From Ascaphus truei (lineage: Eukaryota > Chordata > Amphibia > Anura > Ascaphidae), in assembly GCA_036426205.1 (NCBI GenBank), contig CM071587.1, forward strand, positions 372,001 to 436,000: a stretch of 64,000 bases of DNA, given 5' to 3'. Both the position numbers and the translations under genes were made by a program. Positions 25,701-37,055 of this stretch are shown in pieces. Within the stretch, counting starts at the first letter, position 1. Every line of letters starts with the position of its first letter. The notes beneath the pieces were generated by a model. It had not been told where the DNA came from. It did no database searches and worked only from the letters and a program-made list of their open reading frames with translations.

Positions 25701-26950
25701 CTTCTATTAGTGCTTGTAATCATTATATCCTACCCCACCGTTATTCATACGGTTAATCATTTACCCTACCTCCTGCTATTCATTGGACTGTGTAATCATT
25801 ATACCCACCCACCCCTGTTATCATGTTACTGTGTATTATATATACCAATATCCCCTGTATTCATGTACTGTGTACCATTATACCCTACCCCTTCGTTATT
25901 GTCTGGTAATCATTATACCCCTACCCCTGTTATTCATGTACTGTGTCGTTATAATTATCACCTACCCCTTCGTTATTCATGTACTGTGAATGTTAATAAT
26001 CATTATACCACCTACCCCCTGTTACTTCATTGTACTGGTGTAATCATGTATACCACTACCCCACTGTTATTATAGTACTGTGTAACTAATTATACCCTAC
26101 CCCCTGTTATTCATGTACTGTGTATCATATGATACCCTACCCCCCTGTTATTCATGTACTGTAATCATATACCTCCCCCCCTGTAATTCATGTATAGTAA
26201 TCATATACCTACCCCCCCGTTATTCATGTGCTGAATAATCATTATACCCTACCCCCTGTTATACTGTACATGTACTGTATCCTCATATATACCCTACCCC
26301 CTATTATTCATGTGCTGTGTATCATCATTATACCCTACCCCCTGTTATTCATGTACTGTGTAATTATTATACCTTCCCCCTGTTATTCATGTACTGTGTA
26401 TCATTATACCCTACCCCCTGTTATTCATGTACTGTGTAATCATTATACCCTACCCCCTGTTATTCATGTACTGTGTAATCATTATACCTACCCCTGTTAT
26501 TCATTTACTGTGTAATCATTATACCCTTCCCCTGTTATTCATGTACTGTGTACATTTACCCTACCCTCTGTTATACATGACTGCGTAATCATATACCTAC
26601 CCCGTTATTCAGTTACGTGTAATCATTATACCTACCCCCTGTTATACATGTACTGTGTGTAATCATTATACCCTACCCCCTGTTATACAGTACTGTGTAA
26701 TCATTATACCCTACCCAAGTTATTCAGTACTGCGTAACATTATCGCCCCCCTGTTATCATATACTGTGTGAATCATTATACCCTACCCTGTTATCATGTA
26801 CTGTGTAATCATTATACCCTACCCCTGTTATACATGTACTGTGTATCATTATACCCTACCCCTGGTATACATGACTGTGTAATCCTGTACCCTACCCCCT
26901 GTTATACATGTACTGTGTATCATATACCCTACCCTGTTATTCATTGTACC
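22754..26950 (+). repeat. Satellite B (39-bp tandem repeat)
   Basis: About 95-100 copies of a 39-bp unit, GTTATTCATGTACTGTGTAA then TCATTATACCCTACCCCCT, over 4.2 kb. It is interrupted by a non-satellite GC-rich insert at about 24185-24582. Copies near 23.9-24.1 and 26.3-26.5 kb are nearly uniform, while the stretches around 22.8-23.3 and 25.6-26.1 kb are full of single-base indels. Open frames are only translated repeats (YPLLFMYCVIII-like peptides). It ends at about 26950 in a sequence containing GACAATAAAGCTTATTTGAT. Confidence 0.95.
24185..24582. mobile_element. GC-rich insert inside satellite B
   Basis: The satellite stops inside a unit at GTTATTCATATACACTA and resumes with ACTGTGTAATCATTATACCC, so the insert sits within one monomer. 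It is about 400 bp and very CpG-rich. It begins with a short hairpin, CACACCTTTATTAAAGTGTG, and contains a second stem, GGCTCCCCGAGGGAGCC. Open frames cross it in several phases and none is recognisable. It may be an unclassified mobile element or a piece of another locus. Confidence is in the boundary, not the identity. Confidence 0.5.
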
Positions 26951-28079
26951 CCGCCCCCTATTATTACCCTTTGGCAATACTGAAATGTTCTTCGTCGTGA
27001 CAATAAAGCTTATTTGATTTGAGTTGGGTTGTATATAACTGGTGGGGACGTTACCACTACATTGCCACTAACGTACAATTTCAATATAACTCATCTAATT
27101 AGCTAATGTCTTATTGGATATTTAGCACAGAAACCAGTACAAAAAAAACAACTGGCCTAAATGGTATGGTGTTATGTATTGGTGGCCATATTTGGGTGAT
27201 GTATGTATTTCTGGGGTTCTTCGATGTGGAGACTGGTAATATACTTACCCGGCTGCACACAGGGAAGCCAGGCTTCGTTATTCCAGGAGGGGGGAGGTGA
27301 GGGATGAGGACAGTGTGACAGTGGAGGCGAGCGGCGTACTTAGGTTGGGAGATGTTGGCTGTAGAGCAGAACCTTTGTCCTTCCCAGACACTGTGAGGAG
27401 CCTATATCTGCAGGAGATGTCCTATTCTGGGTCCAGTGGCAGATTTCCCATTGGCCTTGGCCTAGGGTGGCGAAAATTATTATTTTTTAGGGTGGGAGCA
27501 AAAGTTCTAATGTGGTAATTTAGCTGTTGCGGATGCCTCCTTACCACACTCCCACCTTCTCCTCCTGAACCACAATGTCAAATGATCCACGGTGTCACCA
27601 ACATGATCCACATTGTCTTGTTACCTTTGCAAGTGACGTCGTAGCGTCAAATGACGTCATGATGCCATGTTACACATGGCAACATGACGTCACACTGGTT
27701 GATTCCCGTGGCGTCCTTTGATGCTGTGTTTCAGAAGGAGAGGAGGGAGGCAGGAAAGGAGGTGGCCGCAACAGCTAAGTGCCATGGGACAGTGGATTTT
27801 GATATCCGCCGCTGGTTGGGTGTAAGCTTCTACTGGCGCTGTTCCATTGGCTGGTTTGAAATCCCCCCTCGTTTAAGCCGCTCTTGTTAAGCCGACACCT
27901 GGGGGCCTTCCCATTACCACTCCCAGCCCAGATTCGTCGATCGCAGGCGAGCCCTCGCTGAGTGATTGGCCAGCACGTAGCATACGCGCTGTGTGACTGT
28001 GTTGGGCCTGTTGGCTCAGGCCAAAAATTAAATACACTTGTATTGAATCTGCTCCCCCACCTGTGTCCTGTCTGGTTCC
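26951..28079. other. Spacer with CRE-like palindromes
   Basis: No gene was recognised. 26985-27025 (GACAATAAAGCTTATTTGAT) looks like the 3' end of a retroposed or repeat transcript. 27600-27700 contains TGACGTCA-type sites and the palindrome GCCATGTTACACATGGCAAC. A similar GTTGCCATG...CATGGCAAC arrangement is seen in the element at 49885-50400, so this is probably an old copy of that DNA transposon. The frames at 27106-27518 have no domain. Confidence 0.4.
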
Positions 28080-28605
28080 TGATCCTGGTGAGTTGGCCTG
28101 GTCTCCACTGTTTTGCTGTTTCCTTGATTGGTTAGTTGGCCTGGTATCCGTGCTGGTTCCTTGATCCTGGTAGGTTGGTGGTCTCCGTGCTTGATCCTGA
28201 CCAGGTGAGTTGGCCTGGCTTCCGTGCTGGTTCCTTGATCCGGTAGAATTGGCCTGGTCTCTGTGCTGTTCCTGATCTGGTTAGTTGGCCGGGTCTCGCG
28301 GCTGGTTCCTTGATCTGGTTAGTTGGCCTGGTTCTCCGTGCTGGTTTCCTTGACCAGGTGAGTTGGCCTGGTCCTCCGTGCTGTTCTTGATCCCGGTGAA
28401 TTGCGGGTCAGTGCTGGTCTCTATCGTAGTCCGTTCTGCTGGTTCCTTGATCTGGTTAGTTGGCCTGGTCTCCGTGCTGGTTCCTTGATCTGGTTAGTTG
28501 GCCTGGTTTCCGTGCTGGTTCCTTGATCCAGGTGAGTTGGCCTGGTCTCCGTGCTGGTTCCTTTATCCCGGAGAGTTGGCCTGGTCTCCCGTGACAGCTA
28601 GATTA
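28080..28605 (+). repeat. 38-bp minisatellite (GTTGGCCTGGTCTCC unit)
   Basis: About 14 tandem copies of a 38-bp unit, GTTGGCCTGGTCTCCGTGCT then GGTTCCTTGATCTGGTTA. Two endings alternate, CTTGATCTGGTTA and CTTGATCCAGGTGA. It is G/T-biased with no gene; a short open frame (28498-28728) is only the translated repeat. Confidence 0.9.
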
Positions 28606-29865
28606 ATGCAGAAGTTTGATAGCCAGGGTTTGCTGACATACACTTACATGTATATTGGGTATTCTTTTCCTGATAGGGAAGAACATGAGTACCTTCGGGG
28701 GCCTGATTTTTCATACTGCTTGGTATAGGGCATTATCCCATGATTGATCTGCCTGCAGTTAGATTAACACCATTACGTTGTCTATAATTAACCCCTTGAT
28801 CTGCTATTCTAGCCTACAGATCATATCCCCTTATCCTTAGCACCTATGCCTTTAGACTAACTATAGGCATCTTTTATTATTGGTTTTAGGTGTCATGTCT
28901 TTGTCTACAGTATTTTAAATGATTTATTAAAGTTAATCTTTAGGTTCATCATTACACACAGTATCGCTGACATTATTTTATACATACATTAGCTGACTGG
29001 TACTCTGAGTGCATATCAATGAATAGGTATCTTTGTGTTTGAAGAACATGAATGGTTCGGAAATTACCTTCAGATCCAGATCTATGTACAGTATGCCTCC
29101 TTTACCTCTGTGGGGCTTATCAGAACCCCATTCAATTTCTGCAAACACGTTGGGATATGAACTGACTGTGAGCAGAGAAAACACCCAGATCAGAACACTA
29201 TTACATGCCATTACCGTGTTACATGTAATAAGGCACCAATACATCAATGTTATCCACAGATAGTAAACTCAGCGATGGGTCAACAAGTAAAGTCTTATTA
29301 CTGTAACTCTACAATAGATGTCAATATTTTGCTACTAAACTGATCATAACATGCTGTAAACGTGCAGTGTAAACCACTTCTATTTGGTGAATAATTCCCA
29401 GTGTTCGTAGGAGCTGTAAAACAAATATTCCAGTGAGGTCCCTGTAAATTCACTTTCCACTTTACAAGTAGTGAGTGTCTTATGACTTGCCTAGATGTAA
29501 GTATCTTTACTGGTATTTACCAGTTTTTAACTGCACTAAGTCACTAAGCATATGCTTAGTTTATTAACCCCTTCAGGTTATTTCACAGAATTCACAAACA
29601 TTTGTATGCATTTAGCATAGGAACCTGCTACTGAGACTTCCCTTGATGTTGATTAGCAGACTTGTCATTATTTGTTCAAAAGATGCAACCAAAAGTCTCC
29701 TTTGTCTTACAGACTTAGGTGTCACTATGTATATTTATTTCCCCATTTATTGTTAGCCCAATTGGAGAAGCGCAGGGATTCACTTTCTGTTTTTTCACAT
29801 ATGTATGGCCAATTTTTTTTCACCAGCAGCATGTTCCTTACACGGAGAAGCGCGGTGAATACATA
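28606..29865. other. AT-rich spacer, no feature seen
   Basis: I find no gene, RNA or clear element end in this stretch. The open frames at 28978-29263 on both strands overlap each other and carry no motif. Confidence 0.4.
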
Positions 29866-29867
29866 TA

Positions 29868-30097
29868 CAGCTCAACCCTGTTATAACGCGATCCGTTACA
29901 ACGCGAATCCGCTTATAAAGCGATGCAAGCGTGGCTCCCAATTTTTGTATTTATGAATACTTTACAACACGATTATTGGTGTCTTAAATACTTTACTGTA
30001 CAATGCATACAATTGCACATTATTTCTAACGCGATCCGCTTATAGCGCGACGTGATTCTTTGGACCCCAAGCACAGCGTTATAAGGGGGTTGAGCTG
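29868..30097. mobile_element. TA-flanked MITE (CAGCTCAACCCC ends), copy 1
   Basis: The ends CAGCTCAACCCTGTTATAAC and its complement (GTTATAAGGGGGTTGAGCTG) form inverted repeats flanked by TA on both sides, as in Tc1/mariner-pogo (Tigger) derived MITEs. At about 230 bp it has no transposase. It lies in the opposite orientation to the copies at 46247 and 55296, judged by the internal GGACCCCAAGCACAGCG block. Confidence 0.85.
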
Positions 30098-30673
30098 TAT
30101 TTGTTTTACATTTTCTATTGGACCGAATTAAATCCCTAGCAGCACGCTTCCAGTGGGCACCACTATTAGGGCGTGATTAATGTATTTAGCCAATCCACCT
30201 GCGACTGCTTATTGAGCAGCTTGTGGGAGGTTTATTGTCAAATCCAGCAGCTGCCAAAGAGATAGAAGGTGCTACGGCTCAGGTGGAATAAATCTTTGTG
30301 AATTACTATAACACCAGCAGGAGGTGCTTCCACCATGCGAACACCCTGACGCCTCAAGCTCAGGAACAATGGTTCTCTGGCTGCAGTCAGACGAAGGTGT
30401 GTCTCTCTTACTGCTTTCATATCTTATTGGTGATCTCTGGGTGAATCATCGGGAGGTTAGTAAATCCATGTGGGAACATTCCCTCTGCGGGCGTTTTCAT
30501 ATTTGTGGCCATTTGAAATATACATTTGAAAAGCAGAGAATGAATGATTTACATTTTAAAAACGCTATAAATCTTACAGATTATCTAACATAAATTCCTT
30601 TTTTTTTTGCTCTTGTATTCCCAATGAACTGCTCACCCTAAACCAGCAGAACTGCTGAGGTGTTTCTTACTCA

Positions 30674-31047
30674 TAGGGTTGCCAGGTGGCTTCTCCAAAA
30701 ATACTGGACACAATCGTGAAAGATGCGACGCACTCGAGACACACACACGCCTCTCTCTGCTCCATGCTGTTTCCTCCTCTAATTGGCCCCACCCCCTGGC
30801 TCCTGACACATCCTACTGATTGACTGCATTACCCAGTAGCAGCCAATAAGGATGGAGGTAGCTGCCCAGCCCCCGAGCAACAGCCCTGCTCTCTCCCTTC
30901 TGGGGAAATCCCATGGCCTCCCAAGCTGGTCAGGTCACTGAGTCCGGGGAGGCAATACAGCACATGTCCAGTATTACCTTTCATTTTTTACTGGACAGTG
31001 TCCAAATACAGGACAGTCCGGTTCAATACTGGACACATGGCAACCCT
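30674..31047. mobile_element. MITE with AGGGTTGCCA inverted ends
   Basis: The left end AGGGTTGCCAGGTGGC and right end CATGGCAACCCT are inverted. Inside, ACTGGACA-type boxes are repeated (30706 AATACTGGACACAATCG, 30967 GTCCAGTATT, 30991 ACTGGACAGTGTCC, 31023 TCAATACTGGACAC). It is about 375 bp and non-coding. A second element with the related ends AGGGTGACCA lies at 59484-59780. Confidence 0.75.
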
Positions 31048-31227
31048 ACTTACACATGCAGAAAGTGGCGTTATCCTGATAACCGCAGAACCGCACCGAC
31101 CATGACAATCCTATTCCTATAGGTCGGGATTGTGGATGTATCTGCTTGTCTGCTGTCGTTTAACAAGGTGAAATTTCACTTTTCTGTCCTGTGTCTTCTG
31201 GCTCCTTTATTTTTTTTTTTTTATTTA

Positions 31228-32085
31228 TTTATAAAAATATTTTACCAGGAAGTAATACATTGAGAGTTACCTCTCGTTTTCAAGTATGTCCTGGGCACAG
31301 AGTAAAACAAAATAATACATGTTACAAATACAGTTACATAAATGAACAAGGTATACATTATATACAAGACATTGCATGCACAGTTAAAGAAAATATATAT
31401 TATGAGCGTATGAAACAGTTACAGACCAGATTAAAGTGTGAGACAGCCTTAGATTTGAAAGAACTTAAGCTGGTGGTGGATATGAGAGTCTCTGGTAGGT
31501 TGTTCCAGTTTTGGGGTGCACAGAAGGAGAAGGATTTATGAAATGTGTTACCAGGAAGTAATACATTGAGAGTTACCTCTCGTTTTCAAGTACTGTTTGT
31601 TCTGGGCACAGAGTTAAGATGACAAACAATACATGGTTACAAATAGAGTTACATAAGTGAACAGGGGTATACATTACTGTATATACAAGACATCGCATGC
31701 ACAGTTAAAGTTAATATATATTATAGGCGTATGTAACAGTTACAGACGAGATTAAAATGTGAGACAGCTTTAGTTATGAAAGAACTTAGACTGGTGGCGG
31801 CTGTGAGAGTCTCCGGTAGGTTGTTCCAGTTTTGGGGTGCACGGTAAAAGAAAGAGGAGCGGCCAGATACTTTGCTGAACCTTGGGACCATGAACTGTCT
31901 TTTGGAGTCAGATCTCAGGTGATAAGTGCTGCATGTGGTAGGGGTGAGGAGCTTGTTCAGATAGGCGGGTAGCTTGCCCAGGAAGAATTTGAAGGCCAGA
32001 CAGGAACTGTACTGTACTTCAATTCCACTTAGAACCCCAAAGACAAATATTGCTCTCTTAAACGTATTGTCCACTCTTTCCTATT
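31228..32085 (-). mobile_element. CR1/L2-type LINE 3' end, tandemly duplicated
   Basis: On the minus strand 32074-31721 translates to the C-terminal end of a CR1/L2-like ORF2, with LPAYLNKLLTP, YHLRSD, RSFFYRAPQNWNNLPETL-type motifs that close many CR1-clade reverse transcriptases. Its 3' part (31552-31830, + strand ACCAGGAAGTAATACATTGA) is repeated as a second copy at 31244-31520, so the 3' end occurs twice head to tail. The upstream copy (lower coordinates) is more diverged. There is no catalytic domain, so this is a dead truncated LINE. Confidence 0.75.
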
Positions 32086-33139
32086 CGGACGGAACAAAAT
32101 GTTATCCTCTGTTTCCTTAGAGTGGATTAACCCTTTTTAGAGCAAGTATAATGTTCCAGTATTAGATAGTTTATTGGTGAATCCAATGTAGGGTTTTTGA
32201 TGGTATAATTGTTTAGATGCTGTTATTTTAAAGTTCCTTCAATTAGTGTCTTTGTGAGTGTATACTGTACAGTATGTTAACAAAGTATTTGGACAGCCTG
32301 ACCCATTTGATGGGATTTTCCGGATCGCTCACATCCGCGATTTCCACATCAGCTAGATGCTGTATTGTCATCTGTGTGTACTGTTCTTGACCCTTGATGT
32401 ACTTGTTCTGACCCTCCTGTTTGTTTAAGCTGCTGTGGTGTAGGTTATTCTCTCACCTCCACAGCTGCCTGGTCTGGTCGTCAGAACGGCACAGTCCCCT
32501 TACTGCCGTAGAGAGCCGCCGCTACCTGCTCTGGTCGATGGAACAGTCAAATAAAGTAATATGCTGCACACCTTAAGTATTTAACAAAAAGTATTACCGG
32601 TGCTGCTGGTTCAAGGATACCTGTCAAACATCCACTTGAAAATAAGTAAAAATGTGGAAGCGCAGTCAAAAGGGTGATGGTAGAAAAACATCTTTATAAT
32701 GAATATAAACAAAATATAATAACAATAAACAACAAATGTCAAAAAAATATCATAGTTAGATAAAAATCCATAGGTTCTGAGTCACTAGTGAGAGGCGATC
32801 ATAGCAAGCTGCTGCTGAGTGAAAGTCAGAGGGATAAGCACACTGTATAATGAGGTGAAACACCACAAAATTAAGAGGAAAGATACTGTGTGGAAAAAAA
32901 GCCTTAAAACCCATAAAATATAAATAGTAACAAATATATATATTAGATAATCAAGAACCACAGATGTGTGAACACAGAGGAACTTGAAAAAGAAGGAATT
33001 TAGATCTACATCAATTTTTAGACCTAGGGGTTTCAGGGTCTATAATTGATGTATCCAGAATATTTCTTGTTGGGAAACATGCTAGGTACGATTCCAATGT
33101 GATTTCACTTTGTCAATACCTTGATATAGAAGACCTAAA

Positions 33140-33300
33140 GGGTCAGACCGATGAAAACTTTTTACAATGTAAGGACACATTGTGACTCTCCAATCCTAGA
33201 GTAATGTTCCTAATATGTTCTAGGATCCTGACTCTTAATGGTCGTACGGTCCGACCTACGTACTGTAACCCACTAGGGCAACTTATTAGGTAAATCACTG
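33140..33300 (-). pseudogene. GIY-YIG endonuclease fragment (Penelope-like element)
   Basis: On the minus strand from about 33298 an open stretch reads VIYLISCPSGLQYVGRT, then RILEHIRNI. This is the nuclease signature (YLI...YVGRT, Arg, Glu-His) that follows the reverse transcriptase in Penelope-like retroelements. A stop codon follows about 55 codons in, and the upstream frame (33600-33310) is interrupted. It is a decayed copy. The neighbouring + strand sequence at 33590-33680 has a CxxC pair (FKCPKCK) resembling the Cys region just before a GIY-YIG domain, which suggests a second copy in inverted orientation. Confidence 0.7.
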
Positions 33301-34899
33301 ATGTGCTTTTACAATTAATACAAATCTTTAATTTGCGAGTCTCTTTTGTTAAATTTGATTTTAAAAAAGTCAGAAGAAAAAAAATGTATTCCGTTTGTCG
33401 CGCAGTTCAATAGTGAACATTCAAAAATAAATAAAATATTGCCAAACATTGGCACGTTTTTAAATGATACAGTTTTAAAGGAATAAATACCAGATAGAGC
33501 CCCAAGTGGTTTATACCGAGGCATGGAATCTAAAAGACAAATTAACTCCCAGCCTTTTACAGACTGGTATAACCAGTGATAATTGGTTGGGAGAAAAACC
33601 AAATGGATTCTTCAAATGCCCTAAATGTAAGGTCAAAGGGGAGATAATGCGTTACTCAAATCATTCCAGACACAAGACCTCAGTAATGGTATCCAAAAAT
33701 ATATATGAAAAGAGAATTCTTGGTTGGAGTGGGTGATGTAGTCAAACTAGTGAGACGTCTTGTATATGTTACAAATATAAAAACCCTTGAAGGTCACAGC
33801 CGATAACGTTGTCCCACACCTATGCAGAATCCAGGAGAGACACATTAATTGGTTTCTCCGTGCGATAGCCGAGTGATGTCATCGTCACGTGAAGCAGTTC
33901 AGCCAGTCATGGTGAACCGCTCGCGTGACGTCACGGGTCACGCCCCATGTCACCTGCCATCTGTTGCCTGCATACAGTGCAGGATTCACACACACAGTAT
34001 AATTTTAACATTACAGGAAATACCGGCACCCCATAACAGGGCCTGTATCTCGGGAAGTAGGGGTCCCCGAGGCTGAAATCAACTTTGTTAAATTAAATTA
34101 AAATTTAATTAAACTCCATCGATCGCCTGGTAGAGGCGCGCAGGTATAGTTACTGATTCAGCAAATCTCTTACTGTGCGACTCTTACAGAGAGGCAGACC
34201 CCGGTAGGATTCACACCGCAGTGACCCCTTCTGTGTTATTTCGATGGGCCATTAGTCTGCCGCAGATACCACGCGTGATATTTGGCGAATTTGCCGAAAT
34301 CCAATTTGAGATGTGGTCGAATAACGGCTGCTGCATCTGTATAACATTAAAACCTTGTGGCGCAATAAACTGTCGCTATGGTAGTGGGGTGTGAGGGAGG
34401 GGAAGGAGATTCGGGGTAGTGCTGATTGTGCAAATGTGTACATAAAGTGTATGATGCAACATACTACTCAATTATATCCACTGTATATAAAAACCAACAT
34501 AAACCATGTAAACCACGGTATCAATATACTCAAAAAACCACACGAAGAGATAGAATCCTGTCAATTGGTCAGGGGACATATATATTGGCACTAGCCCTTA
34601 TATCTGATCGCCTATTCTAACTAAAGCTAGTGGCTACCTCCTTGGCTTCACATCTTAGTTTAGCTCTCTCAAGCTAAAACAACCCCAGCAAGTGATGGAA
34701 AATTAGGAGCCATTAGATATAGATCAAATCTCAGATACATCTTCACTATTTCAGGTCAGTGGTTGCCCCGTGGGGTCCACACTACTGAGTTTATCTGCTT
34801 TGTGGTGTAGTGATAACCCCCCCACAGTGTACGTTATTTGGAGAGAGAGAGATAGGGGGGGGGGTTGGATTTTGGTAACCTGATATTGGAGGATCAGGT

Positions 34900-35257
34900 C
34901 AGCAAGTTTGATGAATTACGTTTCAAACACCCTCTCCCAGGAAGCCGAGCTTTTTAGATATCTTCAGGTTAGGCACTTTCTCCTTCATACGTGCCTAGAC
35001 CCGATCTTCCCTCCCCCTACAAGATTTGAATCCCTGTGCAGAAGTAGGGTGTACCAGAAAGGGCAGATCTCGACAATTTATAACTACCTGGAATCCTGGT
35101 CCCTTTCCACGGGCCTCGAATGTAAGGAGAAATGGGAGAGGGATATCCAAGTAGAAATAGACCAGGATGACTGGGATGAGATCTGGGAGGCTGCCTCAGA
35201 AACCTCGATATGTGCAGTCACTAAAGAGAATATTTATAAAATCCTCTTTAGGCTGGG
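34900..35257 (+). pseudogene. Tx1/L1-type LINE ORF2 C-terminal fragment, 5' half
   Basis: The + frame 34908-35255 encodes a segment typical of the region after the reverse transcriptase of Tx1/L1 elements: FRYLQVRHFL, then KGQISTIYNYLESW, EKWERDIQ, WDEIWEAASETS and KENIYKILFR. It is cut exactly at ...KILFR by an insertion and resumes as RWYITP at 36284, so one LINE was split by a DNA transposon. There are no signs of function. Confidence 0.8.
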
Positions 35258-36282
35258 GCCATGGTACCGCAGACCGTGCGGACCTGTCCACACGCTGAGC
35301 GAACAGACTGCCTTAAGGCTTTTTGAGTAGAGTTACTACAAACCGATTAGGATATACAGGTAGTCCTCGCTATCCAACGTTTCACTTTACAATGAATGGC
35401 ATATCCAACGCTTTACAATGCCACTCTAAGGGCCGTTTTTCGACACCGGAATGCGTTATCCGACGCTCTCCGCCACTGATTAACATGGGACTCACTTTAC
35501 AACGGTTTCACTATCCAACGCTAATTCCAGGACGGATTCCGTTGGATAACCGAGGACTGCCTGTACCAATACAATATTTAGCACCAATCATCTGCACTGA
35601 GCTAGTACCATTGGCAGTCACTAGCCATAATAGTCAGACTACTTAGTCTATTCTAGACACATTACAGGATCTTGCTACTATCACAATAGCATTCACTGAA
35701 TTAGGACTACCAGCATTTTCTCTCTAACAGTGTAGACTCTGGTGAGAGTATACTCCCATCATCAAGGCTTACACCTCCCTTATGTGTGGGATAAAACCAG
35801 GTATATACTATAACTACCATGGTTTAACAAGGAAGGCTTATTCCATGTAGGCTATACCTTTGGATACAAGTAAACACTACCAACACAGCACAGCGCTACT
35901 CTTTGAGGTTTTAAAACAATTTGTGTATTTCTAGTAATATTAATAAAACGTTATTATTTTTGTCTTTTTCAAGTGGAAGTGTGTCCATCACATGGGATTC
36001 CCTCTCTCTCTATGCTACTCAAACACTATTAATCCCTGACAGCACCATTCCAGTAAGTATATATCAGTAGCTGAGCAAGGCCATTCCCTTCCCTCTCTCC
36101 CCCTCCCGCATATATCAAACTGATTTCTTGGTGCGGTGAGGGCAAACCAACTCCATGACGTCACTGACACACCCCTAGACACGCCCACGGACGGCACGCG
36201 TACCATGGCTAAAAACGCACCCATTTCAAGCGGGTGATGTCATGGCCGTGCACGCCTCCGCACGGGCGAAGTCACCATGGCC
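35258..36282. mobile_element. ~1-kb DNA transposon inserted in the LINE
   Basis: It interrupts the Tx1-like frame between KILFR and WYITP. The left end GGCTGGGGCCATGG is matched in complement by the right end CCATGGCCTCAGCC, and a TTAG-like target repeat appears on both sides (CTCTTTAG and CAGCCTTAGG). It contains a further nested MITE at 35357-35573. No transposase domain was seen, so it is non-autonomous. The ends are short and the classification is uncertain. Confidence 0.65.
35357..35573. mobile_element. TA-flanked pogo/Tigger-like MITE
   Basis: The left end CAGGTAGTCCTCGCTATCCA and the right end (complement CAGGCAGTCCTCGGTTATCC) form inverted repeats of about 24 bp, with TA on each side as target duplication. 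The interior repeats CGTTTCACTTTACAA and its complement. It is about 215 bp, non-coding, and nested in the ~1-kb element that is itself nested in a LINE. Confidence 0.85.
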
Positions 36283-36283
36283 T

Positions 36284-36560
36284 CAGCCTTAGGTGGTACA
36301 TAACACCAGCCAGGTTACATAAGATTTTCCAGAGCTCCACAAATCTTTGCTGGAGAGGATGTGGCCAGGTGGGGGACCTATCTCACATCTGGTGGTACTG
36401 CCCCAAGATCCAGAGATAGTGGGAAATGGTGAAGTTACTAATAGTTGAGGTAGTGGTGATCCCCCTCCCGATGGATCCAGTGATTTTTATACTAGCCAAA
36501 CTGGTTGGAAATATCAACTGTTCAACCAGTAGACTAATCACATATTCTCATAACCAATTA
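36284..36560 (+). pseudogene. Tx1/L1-type LINE ORF2 C-terminal fragment, 3' half
   Basis: It continues the frame broken at 35255: RWYITPARLHKIF, CWRGCGQVGDLSHIWWYCP, a Cys/His cluster that ends Tx1/L1 ORF2 proteins (CWRxCGxxGxLxHIWWxCP). An in-frame stop follows KIQR, and the next codons (WEMVKLLIVEVVVIPLPMDP) still look like the same protein. It is a decayed remnant. Confidence 0.8.
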
Positions 36561-36576
36561 TAATATTCCTACTGTA

Positions 36577-36870
36577 GCATGTTCGAGAATTCTAGTTTTC
36601 AAAAAGTGCTTAGGTCGACCTTTACTATAGTGTAGTCCGCATGGACATTCCAAGAGATACCCTACAAATGTTGTTTTACAAGAAATACCGTCTTTAATTA
36701 CAAACGCTTAATTACTAGTTTTCCTATCAGCAGGTAACAAACAAGACTGTATTTCTTGTAAAACAACATTTATAGTGTCTCTCTTGGAATGTCCATGTGG
36801 ACTACAGTACATAGGTCGAACTAAGCACTTTTTGAAAACTAGAATTCTGGAACATGCTAGGAAAATTAAA
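36577..36870. mobile_element. Inverted pair of GIY-YIG (Penelope-like) fragments
   Basis: The + strand at about 36770-36870 reads LLECPCGLQYIGRT, then RILEHARKIK, a GIY-YIG nuclease signature. The same stretch occurs inverted at 36577-36695, with about 50 bp between the arms (shared blocks TTTTCAAAAAGTGCTTAGGT, GGACATTCCAAGAGA, TTGTTTTACAAGAAATAC). Stops follow shortly after (AAAATTGATTAAG). Such inverted or tandem end structures are typical of Penelope-like elements. Confidence 0.7.
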
Positions 36871-37055
36871 ATTGATTAAGAAAAGCACCGTGTATCACAA
36901 CTCTTTAAACAATATCATCATAGTGATTCCACTTTAAACCGCTCTGTTAGAGATATCGGAAAGTGTATCAAACTTTTCAGTGATCACAATGTGGAAAAGA
37001 ATGGACTCTAATTGGTTGACCCTCAATGGATACGGTTTTAGCCAATTAACCAATA

